Assembly: GCA_965197375.1 (NCBI GenBank)
Contig: CBDAMZ010000010.1
Coordinates: 496,001-560,000, forward strand
Origin: CBDAMZ01 sp965197375
Lineage (GTDB): Bacteria; Acidobacteriota; Vicinamibacteria; Vicinamibacterales; UBA8438
Length of the DNA: 64,000 nucleotides
Direction of reading: 5' to 3'
The position numbers and the translations under genes are program-made. Below, in pieces: positions 34,766 to 42,883 of the stretch. The notes under the pieces are model-generated. The model was not told the origin of the DNA. It did not search any database and saw only the letters and a program-made list of their open reading frames with translations. Position 1 is the first letter of the stretch. Each line of letters begins with the position of its first letter.

Positions 34766-35614
34766 ATGTCAGTGGTTGCTATCGTCGGCGCCGGCACACT
34801 CGGCGGATCACTCGCGCACACGATCGCTGCGCGCGACAGATTTGAAGAAGTCCGCCTGATCGACGACGCGCCAGGAGTGGCAATCGGGAAAGCACTCGAC
34901 ATTCAACAGGCGGCTCCCATTGAGCGGTTTCACACACGACTCGTCGCCTGCGAAGACCTCGCCGCAGCTTCCGGCGCCGACGTGGTGACCCTCACGGGGC
35001 CGGCCGGCACACCAGAGACCGAGTGGGACGATGCGTCAGGGCTTTCGATCCTGGAACAGCTTGCCGACAACAACCGTCACGGGGTCTTCGTGTGTGCCGG
35101 CGCGTCCCACCAGCGGCTCGTTGAGCGCGGCGTGGTCGAACTGGGTATCCCGCGTCAGCAGTTGCTTGGGTCGGCGCCGGAAGGGCTCCGCGCGGCACTG
35201 GCAGCCATCATCGCGCTCGAGCTTCGATGCGCAGCGTCCGAGGTGTCCGTCACCGTCCTGGGAGCTCCTCCCGAACGCACGGTGGTACCATGGAGTCAGG
35301 TTACAGTCGGTGGTTTCACACTCGATCAGCGCCTTTCGCCGATGCGCTTGGCGCGTCTACGCGAGAAGGTGCCGCGCGTATGGCCGCTTGGTCCCTACAC
35401 GCTCGCGTCGTCTGCCGCTCGAGTATGCGAGTCGGTAGTCGGCGGCGTCCCACGAAGCCCTTCCTGCTTCATCGTCCTCGAGGGTGAGCTGGGCTCGCAC
35501 GGGAAGTCAACCGCCATGATGGTCGAGCTAGACCAAGCCGGGGTATCTAAAGTCTTGGAACCATCATTGAGTATCCTGGAGCGAGTACAATTAGAGACCG
35601 TTGTGTCGTCCTAG
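34766..35614 (+). CDS. malate/lactate-dehydrogenase-like protein with eroded active site
   Basis: A 282-residue protein of the L-lactate/malate dehydrogenase superfamily. The N-terminal NAD-binding region is clear (IVGAGTLGGSLAHTIA, then LIDDAPGVAIGKALDIQQAA). The catalytic parts are not: where family members have D-S-x-R it reads SAPEGLRA, and where the proton-relay His of GEHGD is expected it reads GAPPERTVVPWS. The C-terminal helix keeps LERVQLET. It is probably not an active MDH, and may be a structural or regulatory paralogue. AGGGAAATCC precedes the ATG. Its stop TAG is also the left terminus of repeat D. Confidence 0.8.
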   Translation: MSVVAIVGAGTLGGSLAHTIAARDRFEEVRLIDDAPGVAIGKALDIQQAAPIERFHTRLVACEDLAAASGADVVTLTGPAGTPETEWDDASGLSILEQLADNNRHGVFVCAGASHQRLVERGVVELGIPRQQLLGSAPEGLRAALAAIIALELRCAASEVSVTVLGAPPERTVVPWSQVTVGGFTLDQRLSPMRLARLREKVPRVWPLGPYTLASSAARVCESVVGGVPRSPSCFIVLEGELGSHGKSTAMMVELDQAGVSKVLEPSLSILERVQLETVVSS

Positions 35615-35784
35615 TGTTATATCTTGTGATTACGGTGACGCACCGAGGGCCCTCTGATCGGAGCGTGGTCTGCCACTGCAAGATTCGAAGAGGGTAAACA
35701 CCGAGAGTATCTGACCGACGAGCAAAGCGGCGGGGTTAGTGCTTTGGCGATCGAATGCTGCCGAAACTGTGAGACAGGCCACTA
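35612..35784. repeat. copy D of dispersed palindromic repeat, 173 bp
   Basis: Begins with TAGTGTTATATCTTGTGATT followed by ACGGTGACGCACC, and ends (read in reverse complement) TAGTGGCCTGTCTCACAGTT followed by TCGGC. The ends are TA, as in copy B. Its internal CCGACGAGCAAAGCGGC (35715-35731) matches copy A at 16 of 17 positions, and its left part matches copy C. The first three bases are the stop codon of the upstream gene, and the right end lies at the 3' end of lipB. Confidence 0.58.
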
Positions 35785-36483
35785 AGGACGTGAGAGCGTG
35801 TGTGACCACGCCTCGGCGTCATTCCCAGACCCGAGTGTACGCCCGAACACTTCGGCGAAGCGCGCGGCGACGACGCGAGCCACCTCATCAACTCGCACGT
35901 GACTACCGGTTACTTTCGCGAGCGAGGTGACACCCCGATCCGGGATCCCGCAGGGTCGAATCAAGTCGAAATAGTCCAAGTCCGTCGTGACGTTCAGGGC
36001 GAAGCCGTGGCTGGTAACCCAACGCGAAAGGCGGATGCCGATTGCGGCGAGCTTCGCGTCGCCGACCCAGATGCCCGTCAGCCCGTCTACCCGTGTGGCG
36101 TTCACGCCAAACTCCCCAGCCGCTCTGATGAGAACCTCCTCAAGATCTCTGACGTACTGGTGCACATCGCAGCGATCCGGCTTGAGGTTGATGATCGGGT
36201 ATCCCACGAGCTGACCGGGCCCGTGGTACGTCACGTCGCCCCCCCTGGGAGCTTCGTGCAGCGTGACGCCGCGCCGCTCGAGCATCGACGGTGACGCGAG
36301 CACGTTGGCGAGGCTGCGGCTGGCCACGGCGCCAAGCGTGATGACATTCGGGTGTTCTAACAGGAGCAGCAGGTCTGAGGCCCTACCGGCCTGCCGCTCG
36401 GTCACGGCCGCATGCTGCATGTCGAGCGCGTCGGCGTACGACACGACACCAAAGCGTCGGACCTCCAGCGGGGGCCGGTCCAT
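35782..36483 (-). CDS. lipB: octanoyltransferase
   Basis: Transfers octanoyl from acyl carrier protein to lipoyl domains, the first step of lipoic-acid attachment. Signatures are RGGDVTYHGPGQLVGYPI near 80, LAAIGIRLSRWVTSHGFALN, and the catalytic Cys/Lys pair in PCGIPDRGVTSLAK. ATG 36483 puts the protein close to family length (233 residues); an ATG 16 codons earlier (36531) is an alternative. It lies 124 nt downstream of the E2 gene at 36656-37864, whose lipoyl domain is a natural substrate. Confidence 0.93.
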   Translation of the reverse strand: MDRPPLEVRRFGVVSYADALDMQHAAVTERQAGRASDLLLLLEHPNVITLGAVASRSLANVLASPSMLERRGVTLHEAPRGGDVTYHGPGQLVGYPIINLKPDRCDVHQYVRDLEEVLIRAAGEFGVNATRVDGLTGIWVGDAKLAAIGIRLSRWVTSHGFALNVTTDLDYFDLIRPCGIPDRGVTSLAKVTGSHVRVDEVARVVAARFAEVFGRTLGSGNDAEAWSHTLSRP

Positions 36484-36655
36484 TTCCTCAAGGTCTTGCT
36501 CTATCCTGGTTGGTCGAGACCCGTGCAACATGTTGGAAGAGCCCTGAGCGAACCATCGGGCAGAAACGCCCCGTGGTGCCAGCTGATTCCAAGCCGAGTA
36601 CCGCCTTTTACGGTATATGCCCTACCCGTAAATTATGTGACGAATACACGGCGTT

Positions 36656-37864
36656 CTAAAGCAGACCGGCATCGAACCGCTCCAAACCAGCCTTGACCAT
36701 GCCCATGAAACGGTCGGCCACGGCGCCGTCGATGAGCCGGTGATCGAAGCTCAAAGTCAGGTAGCAACGTGGTCGCGCCTCAATCGTGCCGGCGTCATCG
36801 ACCACCGTCGGCCGCTGCGCGATAGCTCCAACGCACAAGATGGCGACCTGCGGCTGGTTGATGATCGGCATTCCTAAGATCGAACCGAAGGCCCCTGGGT
36901 TCGTGATGGTGAAGGTACCACCCTCGACTTCCTCAGGCCTGAGCCGCTTGGCACGAGCGCGATCCGCGAGGTCAAGGATCGCTCGACTGAGCTCGATGAG
37001 GCTCTTAGCAGCCGCCTGTTTGATAACCGGCACGATGAGCCCCCACTCCAGTGCAACGGCGACACCGAGGTTAATGTCACGGTGGTAGACAATATTCTCC
37101 GCGTTGTGATCCAATCTGGCGTTAACAATTGGAACTTCGCCAATGGCGTCGATGACCGCCTTGGCGATGAATGCCAAATACGTGAGCTTCGTTCCCGCAC
37201 GCATGTACGCCTCGTGCCGTTCCACCCGCAGGCGGCTGACTCGGGAACAATCGACATCGAAGACCGTGTGGGCGTGAGCCGCCGTGCGCCGGCTCCGCAC
37301 CATGTGCTCCGCAATCCGGCGCCGCATGGTTGACAGCGGCTCGACCTCGGCTGACTGAGCGGTAACCGTAACGCCGGCGGCGTCTTCGCTGCGCACAGTC
37401 TCCAGATACCGCAGAACATCGGTCTTGGTGACCCGACCGCCGGCGCCGGTCCCCATGATCGCGCCGAGGTCAATGCCGTGCTCCCCCGCTAACTTGCGCA
37501 CGAGAGGTGACACCCCAACTTGACGCCCAGCCGGCCGAGGGGTGCGTCGCTCGACCGAAACCGCGGCCGGAGGAGTTGCCTGAGTGGTTTCAGTCGTTGC
37601 TAACGACCGCCCGACGTCGCCCTGCTGAGTCTGGCTGATGACCGCCACGACACTGTCCACCGGCACGGTCTCGCCTTCGCGGACCCGGATCTCTGACAGG
37701 ACACCAGCAGTCGGAGCCGGAATCTCCGCGTCGACCTTGTCGGTCGAGATCTCGAAGAGTGGCTCGTCCTGCTCGACCGGATCCCCAACACTCTTGTTCC
37801 AGCGAACGATAGTCCCTTCGGCGATCGACTCACCGAGCTGGGGCATGTGGACGTTGGTCGTCAT
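36656..37864 (-). CDS. 2-oxo acid dehydrogenase E2 component (dihydrolipoamide acyltransferase)
   Basis: The core acyltransferase of a 2-oxoacid dehydrogenase complex, 402 residues. An N-terminal lipoyl domain (Lys in FEISTDKVDAEIPAP, near 43) is followed by a flexible linker with a Thr/Ala-rich stretch, an E1/E3-binding domain (VSPLVRKLAGEHGIDLGAI, near 120), and the CAT domain. The catalytic DHRLIDGA is near 375. The sequence does not decide between pyruvate, 2-oxoglutarate and branched-chain complexes. E1 and E3 genes are not adjacent. Followed by lipB on the same strand. Confidence 0.93.
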   Translation of the reverse strand: MTTNVHMPQLGESIAEGTIVRWNKSVGDPVEQDEPLFEISTDKVDAEIPAPTAGVLSEIRVREGETVPVDSVVAVISQTQQGDVGRSLATTETTQATPPAAVSVERRTPRPAGRQVGVSPLVRKLAGEHGIDLGAIMGTGAGGRVTKTDVLRYLETVRSEDAAGVTVTAQSAEVEPLSTMRRRIAEHMVRSRRTAAHAHTVFDVDCSRVSRLRVERHEAYMRAGTKLTYLAFIAKAVIDAIGEVPIVNARLDHNAENIVYHRDINLGVAVALEWGLIVPVIKQAAAKSLIELSRAILDLADRARAKRLRPEEVEGGTFTITNPGAFGSILGMPIINQPQVAILCVGAIAQRPTVVDDAGTIEARPRCYLTLSFDHRLIDGAVADRFMGMVKAGLERFDAGLL

Positions 37865-38460
37865 AGCGGGGGCGTACGGTAGCGAAGCTCTACCAGGGTG
37901 TCAAGACGACGCTCGGTGACTTCGTCTGTCGACACGATCCATGTCTGGCCGATCAGCCGCTGACCGAGAACCACCCGTTCCGGCCGCGGTCGCTACCAGC
38001 TAAACGCGAGAGACCGCAAATGACACGACTGCCAAACAGCCGATCGGAACCACTGGGAGGGGATCCATATTTCACAAGCTCATCAAGACACCCGACATCG
38101 ACGTCTCGAAGCAGAAGTGACCCATTCGCTACCACGGGGCACAAACATTCCACGGCACGCGCCACTATTCGTCCGAAGTCATTCTGGGACCGGGGTATTC
38201 TACGACGGCAATTCGGTGAGCAGCTCGGAGCCAAAGGCCACCAACCCCGTTGCGGCGTTGGCGTACAGCTCAACACTCTCACCGAGGAGCGCTACCGTGA
38301 CCGGACCGACCAGCTCGACCCGCCGAAGCCTGGCATAGAGTCCCCGCGAGAGCTGGAGTTCGCCCCGTGAGGGCGCAGACACCACCATGCCGGGCCGAAA
38401 GCCGGACTGGGAAACACCCCCCCCAACGACAGCTCCGGCCGGCATGGCCGGGGCTTGGCG
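37865..38460. other. intergenic region of 596 bp between the E2 gene and the HU gene
   Basis: No convincing gene. On the minus strand a TAGAAT hexamer (38202-38197) could be a promoter toward the E2 gene, with a long leader. At 38435-38451 a CCGGCC-GGCAT-GGCCGG hairpin follows the HU stop codon and may end HU transcription. CGGTGAC and CCATGTCTGGCC (about 37914-37950) weakly recall the dispersed repeat. An 81-codon open frame (38200-38445, minus) starts inside the hairpin loop, so I do not call it a gene. Confidence 0.45.
38435..38451 (-). terminator. GC-rich hairpin downstream of the HU gene
   Basis: CCGGCC (38435-38440), a 5-nt loop and GGCCGG (38446-38451) form a perfect 6-bp stem, starting 10 bases past the HU stop codon on the minus strand. 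There is no U-tract, so it could act as a 3' stabiliser rather than a terminator. Confidence 0.35.
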
Positions 38461-38760
38461 CTAGCTGCTCGGCAGCACCGAGTCCTTGAGCTGTTTCGCG
38501 ATGCGCGCCTTGACTACCGTCTTGGCGGCGATCCTGATCGTCTCGCCGGTCGCCGGGTTACGCCCCATGCGAGCCTTGCGCTTCTGCACCACCAGTTTCA
38601 CCATCCCCGGCAGTACGAACTCACCACACCGCTTGAGTTCGTTCTCCGACAACCGTTGGAGCTCATCAAAAAACTCCCGCGCTTGAGTGCGCTTGACCTC
38701 GAAGCGTTCTGCGAAGTGCGAAAAAAGTTCGGACTTGCCCATTCTTCGGGCCTCGGGCAT
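38461..38760 (-). CDS. HU/IHF-family DNA-binding protein
   Basis: A small (99-residue) basic histone-like protein. The conserved core is LFSHFAERFEVKRTQAREFF at the N-terminus, then GEFVLPGMVKLVV, and the DNA-contacting arm sequence ARMGRNPATGETI with the intercalating proline region. It lacks the final extended tail of some HU forms. ATG 38760 is preceded by GGGGGA at 6 nt; ATG 38742 is an alternative. The protein bends DNA and compacts the nucleoid; nothing marks a special role. Confidence 0.9.
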   Translation of the reverse strand: MPEARRMGKSELFSHFAERFEVKRTQAREFFDELQRLSENELKRCGEFVLPGMVKLVVQKRKARMGRNPATGETIRIAAKTVVKARIAKQLKDSVLPSS

Positions 38761-38902
38761 TAGCGTCCCCCCTGACTGTCGGCGCGCTGAACGCTCCTGC
38801 GATTCGGCCGTGCGCGCGGGCGACCGCCGCGGAAAGAAAATTCAGTAAAAGCGGGCCGTATGCTAGCGCGCAGCTTTTCCGGTGTCAATCATTCTGATCC
38901 GC

Positions 38903-38920
38903 CGGGAGCCGGCGCTCCCG
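38903..38920. other. 7-bp GC-rich hairpin in the HU-queF intergenic region
   Basis: CGGGAGC (38903-38909), loop CGGC, GCTCCCG (38914-38920). A perfect stem with a tetraloop; no T-run follows on either strand. Could be an attenuator in the HU leader or an operator; function unknown. Confidence 0.35.
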
Positions 38921-39106
38921 AGCGCACGGCCGCGACCCGGCTGCCCGGGCCCAGAGCTTACCAAGAGACGGGGCAACGCGTCGTCCAGATGGAAAAACAC
39001 AACGAGTGCGCATGAAGTGGTGTGAGCCCGCCAAGGTGGGACCCGACGCAGCCCCGTGGGGGACGTAGTAACGGCCGAATGCAGCTGGACCTGCGCCACA
39101 GGCTGA

Positions 39107-39112
39107 TAGAAT
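39107..39112 (+). promoter_or_regulatory. extended -10-like TGATAGAAT 6 nt before queF
   Basis: TGA-TAGAAT ends 6 nt before the ATG at 39119. A start site in the usual place would lie at the ATG itself. There is no Shine-Dalgarno sequence in the space. A leaderless queF message is the simplest reading. Confidence 0.5.
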
Positions 39113-39118
39113 TACGAC

Positions 39119-39472
39119 ATGGTGGGCGTGACGCTTGAAACGTTCCCCAATCCGAAGCGCGAGCGTGATTACGCCATCACGATCCGGTGTCAAGAATTCA
39201 CCTCGATGTGTCCCAAGACCGGTCTGCCGGATTTCGGCGAGATTCGCATCACCTACACGCCGGACGAACAGTGCATCGAGCTGAAGGCGTTGAAGTACTA
39301 CCTCACCGGCTTTCGCGATCGTGGCCTGTTCTACGAACAGGCCACGAATCAGATCCTCGATGACCTCGTCTCGGTTTGCCAGCCACGCCGGATGACCGTG
39401 GTGGGAGACTTTTCGGTTCGTGGCGGGATCAGCACACAAGTCACCGCCACATATGAAAAACCTGGAGGCTGA
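39119..39472 (+). CDS. queF: NADPH-dependent 7-cyano-7-deazaguanine reductase, unimodular
   Basis: Reduces the nitrile preQ0 to preQ1 in queuosine synthesis. The 117 residues are the short, Bacillus-type form. The substrate motif and nucleophilic Cys are in QEFTSMCPKTGLPDFGEI (near 28-45), and the NADPH motif is ELKALKYYLTGFRDRGLFYE (near 57-76). The C-terminal DFSVRGGISTQV matches the family. Other queuosine genes are not in the window. An Smr-domain gene starts 13 nt later. Confidence 0.95.
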   Translation: MVGVTLETFPNPKRERDYAITIRCQEFTSMCPKTGLPDFGEIRITYTPDEQCIELKALKYYLTGFRDRGLFYEQATNQILDDLVSVCQPRRMTVVGDFSVRGGISTQVTATYEKPGG

Positions 39473-39485
39473 AACCCATCACACC

Positions 39486-39776
39486 ATGAGCGACCGGAAT
39501 GCCCACCCACTACCGACCGACGGCGAGCTCGACCTTCATGCCTTCTCTCCCCGCGACGTGAAATCGGTCGTTGAAGAGTACGTTGGGGCCGCGATCGAGG
39601 TCGGGCTGACCGAAATCCGAGTCATCCACGGACGTGGATCGGGCGTGCAGCGCAGCATCGTTCATGCAGTGCTCGCGCGCCATCCGCTCGTAATGGAGTT
39701 CTCGGATGCCCCAGAGTCCCACTTGGGTGCCACCCTCGCCCGGCTCGATCCGGCAGGTCTGGTGCCACCAAGATAG
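39486..39776 (+). CDS. Smr-domain protein
   Basis: A 96-residue protein that is nearly all Smr domain. Key features are the N-terminal ELDLHAFSPRDV (D-x-H) and the central RVIHGRGSGVQRS (HGxG). Smr domains are nucleases or nucleic-acid binders; the stand-alone form resembles MutS2 C-terminal domains and bacterial SmrA/B. ATG 39486 is chosen because it comes just before the conserved LDLH; earlier ATGs at 39420 or 39453 would overlap queF. Confidence 0.85.
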   Translation: MSDRNAHPLPTDGELDLHAFSPRDVKSVVEEYVGAAIEVGLTEIRVIHGRGSGVQRSIVHAVLARHPLVMEFSDAPESHLGATLARLDPAGLVPPR

Positions 39777-39806
39777 CTTGGCACTTGCAGCCGATCGCGA
39801 AAGGCA

Positions 39807-39823
39807 CCTAGCGATTCGTTAGG
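39807..39823. terminator. hairpin after the Smr gene
   Basis: CCTAGCG-ATT-CGTTAGG forms a 7-bp stem (one G-U pair) followed by CACGTTTT. Position 30 nt past the Smr stop fits a terminator for the queF-smr unit. Confidence 0.42.
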
Positions 39824-39844
39824 CACGTTTTGGCGCCGCCTGCT

Positions 39845-39884
39845 GAAGCAAAACTCGTTACCACCGGTAGCAAGTTTCGCCTTC
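39845..39884. other. long imperfect hairpin between convergent genes
   Basis: GAAGCAAAACTCGTTACC pairs imperfectly with GGTAGCAAGTTTCGCCTTC, giving about 16 pairs with two or three interruptions, and CTGCT/AGCAG (39840-39844, 39891-39895) may lengthen it. It lies in the gap between queF-smr and the convergent lyase gene. A bidirectional terminator is likely from position; a relic of a palindromic repeat is the alternative. Confidence 0.45.
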
Positions 39885-39958
39885 AGGCCTAGCAGCCACT
39901 CGTGGAGGCTGGATAAAACAAGCGTGTTTCGCCTGCGCCCGGCTACCTAGACGTCCGC

Positions 39959-40963
39959 TCAGACCACCTCTTCGCGAAACACGGGATCGGTCATTCCCTC
40001 GGTCACGATGACGAGCACGCGCGTCTCTGGCCCCAGCCGCGCAGCTTTCGCGACTGGCGCGCAGTCATGCTCCTGAAGCAACGTGAGGAGAGCACCTAAA
40101 GCGCACGCGCCGGACGGGCCAGCCAGAACGCGCGGATCGCCGCCCACGGGATAAGCGAGACAGTGGGCTGCTTCGGTCGCGCGCCGATCCTCGACCGCGA
40201 TGGCTGCGTCGAGCGAGGCCGACAAGACGGGCCACGCCAGATGCGACAATTCCTGACAGCGCAGGCCGGCCATCAGGGTGGGACGGGCATGTACGTACTG
40301 CGCACGGCCCGCTCGCATCGACTCAACCAGGCACGGAGCAGCAGCCGGGACAGACGCGATCAAAAACGGCCGGTCCGGACCGTACCTCCATCTCAACCAG
40401 CTTGCCAGAGCGGCAGCGAGCCCGCCGACACCGGCCGGCACCAACACAACGTCAGGGCGCTCGTCGGGTGCCCACTGACGCTCAGCTTCAGCGAGGAGCC
40501 TCGTGTACCCCGCCATGATCCATCGGGGGAGCTCGTCGTACCCTGGCCAAGAGGTGTCGGAGATGACCGTCCAGTCTTCGCGGGCCGCATCGGCAACGAG
40601 CTGTCTCACGGCGTCTTCATAGAGGCCCGCGGTCACGATTACCGTAGCACCCTCTGACCGAATGGCCTCAACGCGGGATCTGATCGTTTCAGCCGGGAGA
40701 TAGACAACGGCACGGAGGCCATGCGCGCGCGCGACCTTAGCTACGGCGCGGCCGTGATTCCCTGAACTCGCGCACGCCACCACAGCCCCCCGTGTCAGCG
40801 CGCCAGTTTCTATCAGACCGTTCACCGCGTACGCGACGCCGAGCACCTTGAACGCCGGAAGCCCGGCCCGGTTCGACTCGTCCTTAACGAGGAGAGCTCC
40901 AAACCCGAGCGCCCGCGCTAAATTCGAAAGCCTCCGAAGCGGTGTAGGGGAAATGCCGGCCAC
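39959..40963 (-). CDS. diaminopropionate ammonia-lyase-like PLP enzyme
   Basis: A fold-type II PLP enzyme of the tryptophan-synthase-beta family, closest in pattern to diaminopropionate ammonia-lyase. PLP lysine is Lys39 in AGLPAFKVLG; the phosphate loop is ASSGNHGRAVA, and SDTSWPGYDELPRWIMAGY is typical of DpaL. It would deaminate 2,3-diaminopropionate (or Ser/Thr) to pyruvate. Coding potential continues upstream of GTG 40963: the frame encodes FALNPRSARTYTGLF and EYEHVRAYYDG, as in family N-termini, but no ATG/GTG/TTG is found, leaving CTG at 41062 as candidate. Confidence 0.83.
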   Translation of the reverse strand: MAGISPTPLRRLSNLARALGFGALLVKDESNRAGLPAFKVLGVAYAVNGLIETGALTRGAVVACASSGNHGRAVAKVARAHGLRAVVYLPAETIRSRVEAIRSEGATVIVTAGLYEDAVRQLVADAAREDWTVISDTSWPGYDELPRWIMAGYTRLLAEAERQWAPDERPDVVLVPAGVGGLAAALASWLRWRYGPDRPFLIASVPAAAPCLVESMRAGRAQYVHARPTLMAGLRCQELSHLAWPVLSASLDAAIAVEDRRATEAAHCLAYPVGGDPRVLAGPSGACALGALLTLLQEHDCAPVAKAARLGPETRVLVIVTEGMTDPVFREEVV

Positions 40964-41113
40964 GCCATCGTAGTAGGCACGGACGTGTTCGTATTCGGCG
41001 GCGTCAAACAGCCCCGTGTAGGTGCGGGCCGACCTGGGGTTGAGTGCGAATCGGTAAGCCAGGGTCGTTTCTCCACGAATTCGGCAATGTCTATCCGTTA
41101 CTATTCTGTGCTG

Positions 41114-42076
41114 ATGTCAAGCAACTCTCGACAACCCGTGCTGCCTACGAGCAAACTGCGGGTTGCCGCGCTGACGTTCGCCCTCTGGTTGCTCGCAGGG
41201 GTTGGCGGTCTATCACGCCAAGTCCAGCCACCCAACCTGGTCGTCGAGGCCCCGGACTCGCTGCGCGCCATTGCAGAGCGCATCCGCAGCTTCGACAGGG
41301 CCCGCCTAGCGGCGATCATGACGCTGACGGGGCTGCCAGCGCCCGGGGCGCCAATCCGCGTTGTCCTGCTCCCCGAGGAGACAGCGCTCGCGCGCGACAC
41401 GCCACCGTGGGTGGCCGCCTTTGCAGATGCCACGCGGGACCTCGTCGTCTTGTTCCCTACCCGGATAGGGTCGTACCCTTACGATTCTTTGGACGTCGTG
41501 CTGCATCACGAAGTTGCCCACATCCTCCTCGCACGAGCTGCCGCAGGCGGCCGAATCCCTCGCTGGTTCAACGAAGGAGTGGCGAGCATGGCGGAGCGCA
41601 GCTGGGATCTGAGCGTCCGGTCGCGGTTTGCGTGGGAAGCGACCGTAGGTGGATCCATCTCGATCACCCAGCTCGAAGGATTGTTCGGGAAGGGGCGTCG
41701 GGAAGCCGTGCGTGCGTACGTGGTGGCTCACGCACTGGTTAGAGACCTGCTGCAGCACTACGGTGCCGGCATCGTGAGCAGTATCCTCGCGCGTATGACG
41801 GCCGGTGAAACCTTTGACCAGGCTTTTATCGCCGGCACCGGAACAACGGCGAGCGGCGCGATGCAGGCGTTTTGGAAGCGAACCACTAACTGGGAGCGCT
41901 GGATCGCGTTCGCGGCACGTCCGTTGACACTTTGGACTCTCGTGACAGCACTCGCCCTCCTCGCCATCTGGAAACAGCGCCGGAGACGCGCTGAGAAGCG
42001 ACGCCAGTGGGAAGCAGAGGAGCGCGCCACAGCTCAGGCGTGGGAAGAGTGCCAGCGGCGGCACCAGATCCACTAA
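41114..42076 (+). CDS. membrane-anchored MA-family (gluzincin) zinc peptidase
   Basis: A 320-residue metalloprotease-like protein. Residues about 14-35 are a signal or anchor (LRVAALTFALWLLAGVGG). The zinc motif is VLHHEVAHILLA (HExxH), with the downstream Glu in RWFNEGVASMAE. A second hydrophobic helix near the C-terminus (LTLWTLVTALALLAIW) is followed by a strongly charged cytoplasmic tail. ATG 41114 is preferred over earlier starts because it comes directly before the hydrophobic segment. Substrate unknown. Confidence 0.84.
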   Translation: MSSNSRQPVLPTSKLRVAALTFALWLLAGVGGLSRQVQPPNLVVEAPDSLRAIAERIRSFDRARLAAIMTLTGLPAPGAPIRVVLLPEETALARDTPPWVAAFADATRDLVVLFPTRIGSYPYDSLDVVLHHEVAHILLARAAAGGRIPRWFNEGVASMAERSWDLSVRSRFAWEATVGGSISITQLEGLFGKGRREAVRAYVVAHALVRDLLQHYGAGIVSSILARMTAGETFDQAFIAGTGTTASGAMQAFWKRTTNWERWIAFAARPLTLWTLVTALALLAIWKQRRRRAEKRRQWEAEERATAQAWEECQRRHQIH

Positions 42077-42103
42077 GTTGTGAGCCGCATTTCGCCTTGT
42101 CGT

Positions 42104-42454
42104 CTAGTAAAGCGTCCAAAGCGTGTAAGCCGTGGTAACTGTCCCCGCGAGCGCTGTCCCGTAGCAGGCTACCGCGATGAGTTCGGTGCCATGCTTCACC
42201 TGGAATAGGTCGTAGATCAGGTAGCGGAAACGGTGAGCCCAGTGGAAAAGCGGCAACGAAATAAACACAAACACGTATAGACGCGTGATGGGGTGCGTGA
42301 CGAGACCGTGAAGTAAATCGTAATTGGGGCCATCAAGCCAGTTCAACGGAAACGCCAAACCGAGCAGAAAGATGTGGATCGGGAACAGAAGTGCCGATAC
42401 TGCACCCCCAGCACCGAACAACGACCACAGGAAGGGAGTAACGCCTTTCGCCAT
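42104..42454 (-). CDS. frdD: succinate/fumarate oxidoreductase membrane anchor, FrdD-like
   Basis: A 116-residue membrane anchor with three predicted helices. PFLWSLFGAGGAVSALLFPI near the N-terminus is the FrdD hallmark, and HRFRYLIYDL follows the second helix. With FrdC it anchors the catalytic AB dimer and binds the quinone. In E. coli FrdC/FrdD bind no heme, and I see no clear axial histidine pair here. It is the last gene of the frdABCD run; frdC ends 3 nt before its start. Confidence 0.88.
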   Translation of the reverse strand: MAKGVTPFLWSLFGAGGAVSALLFPIHIFLLGLAFPLNWLDGPNYDLLHGLVTHPITRLYVFVFISLPLFHWAHRFRYLIYDLFQVKHGTELIAVACYGTALAGTVTTAYTLWTLY

Positions 42455-42457
42455 ATC

Positions 42458-42883
42458 TCAGCGCAACAGGATCCAAGCCACGACAACCGACAGCACCACA
42501 CAGGCCACGTAGTTCGAGCCAGCGACAACCCAATCGGGGACGCGCTTCTTGCCGAACCGTATGACGATCGCGGTCGGGACTAGGTTGAACCACGTAATAG
42601 CATGGTAGAGCACGAACGTAAGGCACATCGCGTTGAGAGCAACGAAGGCCGGCGAGCCCAGTCGGTCGCTGAATCGCGCATACACTTCCGGCCCCTGCCC
42701 CAGAGCACGGACCTGCCAGATTGAAACCAGGGCAAATAACCCAACGAAAACACTCGTCAGCTCCCGGACGACGAATCTGAAATACGCGCTATTCTGCAGC
42801 CACCACCCTAGCGGCATCGGGCGCCGATACAGCTTCGGCCGGTCAGACGAGTCGTGCGCTACGTCGTTCACTTCGTTCCCCAT
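42458..42883 (-). CDS. frdC: succinate/fumarate oxidoreductase membrane anchor, FrdC-like
   Basis: A 141-residue anchor of the FrdC family. LYRRPMPLGWWLQNSAYFRF marks the N-terminus (compare Y-x-R-P-M-x3-WW of E. coli FrdC) and LGQGPEVYARF precedes the second helix. HAITWFNLVPTAI contains the conserved H-x-TWF motif. ATG 42883 is chosen because it precedes this motif by a normal length, overlapping frdB by 16 nt. Confidence 0.89.
   Translation of the reverse strand: MGNEVNDVAHDSSDRPKLYRRPMPLGWWLQNSAYFRFVVRELTSVFVGLFALVSIWQVRALGQGPEVYARFSDRLGSPAFVALNAMCLTFVLYHAITWFNLVPTAIVIRFGKKRVPDWVVAGSNYVACVVLSVVVAWILLR

Larger units (their letters stand above)
38761..39118. other. intergenic region of 358 bp between divergent HU and queF genes
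   Basis: Holds the promoters of both divergent genes. Toward queF a TGA-TAGAAT sits just before the start. Toward HU, on the minus strand, TAGCAT near 38864 could be a -10 with a leader of about 100 nt. A hairpin with a 7-bp stem, CGGGAGC-CGGC-GCTCCCG, lies at 38903-38920. No coding sequence was recognised. Confidence 0.4.

Noticed and set aside
37895..37955. Possible fifth copy of the dispersed repeat upstream of the E2 gene
   Set aside because: Only CGGTGAC and CCATGTCTGGCC match, not in the same spacing as the other copies.
38200..38445. 81-codon open frame downstream of the HU gene (minus strand)
   Set aside because: Its ATG lies in the loop of a GC-rich hairpin that follows the HU stop, and the product shows no recognisable motif. 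High G+C alone produces such frames.
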